A stretch of 64,000 nt of DNA from Trogon surrucura (taxonomy: Eukaryota; Chordata; Aves; Trogoniformes; Trogonidae). This document shows, in pieces, positions 63,057 to 64,000 of the stretch. The translations under genes were made by a program, and so were the position numbers. Position 1 is the stretch's first letter. Every line of letters begins with the position of its first letter. The DNA lies in the NCBI GenBank assembly GCA_020746105.1, contig CM036618.1, positions 113,467,308-113,531,307 of the forward strand. Reading direction: 5' to 3'. A model generated the notes under the pieces. It did no database searches and was not told the DNA's origin. It was given only the letters and a program-made list of their open reading frames with translations.

Positions 63057-63138
63057 GCATTCCTGCTCTGGCAGGGGGATTGGACTTGATGATCTTCGAG
63101 GTCCCTTCCAATCCCTAACATTCTATGATTCTATGATA
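63057..63138 (+). other. CR1 3' UTR with stem and terminal octamers
   Basis: After the ORF2 stop, GGATTGGA (63077-63084) pairs perfectly with TCCAATCC (63107-63114), extendable by one G-C pair. Two ATTCTATG octamers follow at the very end. Confidence 0.8.
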
Positions 63139-64000
63139 CCTCAGTACCCCACCTGCAAGCCGTGCTGGTGCCTGCTGCCACCTCAGCTCAGCTCAGCTAG
63201 GCATGCTGGTGGTCACAGCACCCTCTCCAGCTCTCCTGATTGCTCCTGTCAGTCAGGCAGCTCTTGCTCCAGGCATCTACCTGGAGAGGTTGCTACTGGG
63301 CCAGATGCCAGCCAGGTCCTGTGGCTAAGTATGAACCTCACTCTTTTTGTGGAAAGCATTCAAAAGGCACCCTTTGCAGATGTTTTTATTCCAGATGCTT
63401 TCTTTTATCTGAACAGCTTTTCAGAATACTGTTAATACTAAAATAACCAGTAGTGTCAGTCTAAAAAAGAATGTGACCTGTTGTTGATGGATATAAGCTA
63501 ACAGTTTTCCTTCCTCCTTCTCCAAGTCTCTGCAGAGGCTAGGAGCACAAGGAATCAGAGCACAGCCGGAAGAGCCTTGCAAGGCTGGTACTGAGGGAGA
63601 CAAGCCAAAACCGTCCTGCTGCCTGGAGGGTAATTCACAGAGGTTTTGGGCTGCACAGAATTTGCTGTCCCTGTGCCTGCAGGGCTTGAAAGATACCCTG
63701 GTTTCTCCTCAGTGGACTACTACACAGAGATGGATATAGCTCAGTCAGCTCTCTAATACAGTCCCTGGGGAGCAGAAGGCATCACCAGATCTTCCAGTCA
63801 GTACAACCCAGTTGTTTTAACTACTAACTCTTTTTATGCTGGGGTCCTTGTCACTTCTAAGCAACACTTTTTTGCACAGGCGTAATCACCTCCCAAAGAA
63901 ATGTTGAAAACACTGTTGTCCCTTGACCCTCAACCACGAGCTGGAGACCAAAAGAGCAGACAGAACGAACCCCCAAAAGAGCAGATGTTACAAAGAACTT
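63139..64000. other. Unique non-coding DNA to window end
   Basis: No gene recognised. A short CAGCT-type repeat lies at about 63184-63200. Frames here are at most 100 codons without motifs. Confidence 0.5.

Larger units (their letters stand above)
61190..63138 (+). mobile_element. 5'-truncated CR1 LINE with intact RT frame
   Basis: Plus-strand CR1 of about 1.95 kb. It starts abruptly at 61190 in the basic linker between endonuclease and reverse transcriptase (matching residue about 341 of the other long copy). It runs without a stop or frameshift to the ORF2 end, then through the 3' UTR stem and two ATTCTATG octamers ending near 63138. It belongs to the same subfamily as 5787-8960. The truncation is the usual result of incomplete reverse transcription. 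No clear target-site duplication is visible. Confidence 0.96.

Noticed and set aside
61141-63160. Possible target-site duplication around the second long CR1 (TACCCAC versus TACCCCAC)
   Set aside because: The copies are not at equivalent distances from the element ends, and CR1 usually leaves no duplication.

Overview
This window looks like ordinary nuclear DNA from a bird, most likely intergenic or intronic. The strongest evidence is a set of CR1 non-LTR retrotransposons (LINEs) that end in the avian-type octamer ATTCTATG/ATTCTGTG. They lie in unique, mildly AT-rich sequence with short, non-conserved reading frames, no operons and no clear CpG island. The order or species cannot be fixed from sequence alone. 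I found no host protein-coding exon, rRNA, tRNA or CRISPR that I can support. The only convincing long reading frames belong to CR1.

Layout. 1-5786: unique DNA. 5787 to about 8960 (minus): a long CR1 with the tail of ORF1, the endonuclease half of ORF2, one in-frame TGA, then an open 583-codon reverse transcriptase half and the 3' end. 10171-10745 (minus), 11586-11835 (plus), 15526-16240 (minus) and 22770-23178 (plus): short 5'-truncated CR1 pieces of several subfamilies. 23179-56730: about 33 kb almost free of CR1, with two likely MIR-type SINE relics on the plus strand (near 31.9 and 43.5 kb), a long perfect hairpin (32622-32663), a 39-T tract (37426-37464), two short tandem duplications and a repeat-textured block near 40 kb that may be an old LTR. 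56731-56905 (minus): a third MIR-type relic. 57043-57292 (minus): another CR1 3' end. 59935-60470 (minus): a very old CR1-group reverse transcriptase fossil, recognised by its decayed ADD motif. 61190-63138 (plus): a second long CR1 whose reverse transcriptase frame is uninterrupted and the same length as in the first copy.

How the parts relate. In a live CR1, ORF2 supplies an APE-type endonuclease that nicks the target and a reverse transcriptase that primes there and copies the element from its 3' end. The 3' ends here keep a small stem whose arms change together between copies, plus the terminal octamers. Neither long copy looks autonomous: the first has the nonsense codon and shows only the end of ORF1, the second has lost ORF1 and the endonuclease. 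The two are near-identical, in opposite orientation, with about 52 kb between them. I found no previously undescribed gene system. The most useful leads are the CpG-type nonsense site, the inverted CR1 pair, the covarying 3' stem, the LINE fossil, the 42-nt hairpin, and several blocks with the look of conserved non-coding elements.
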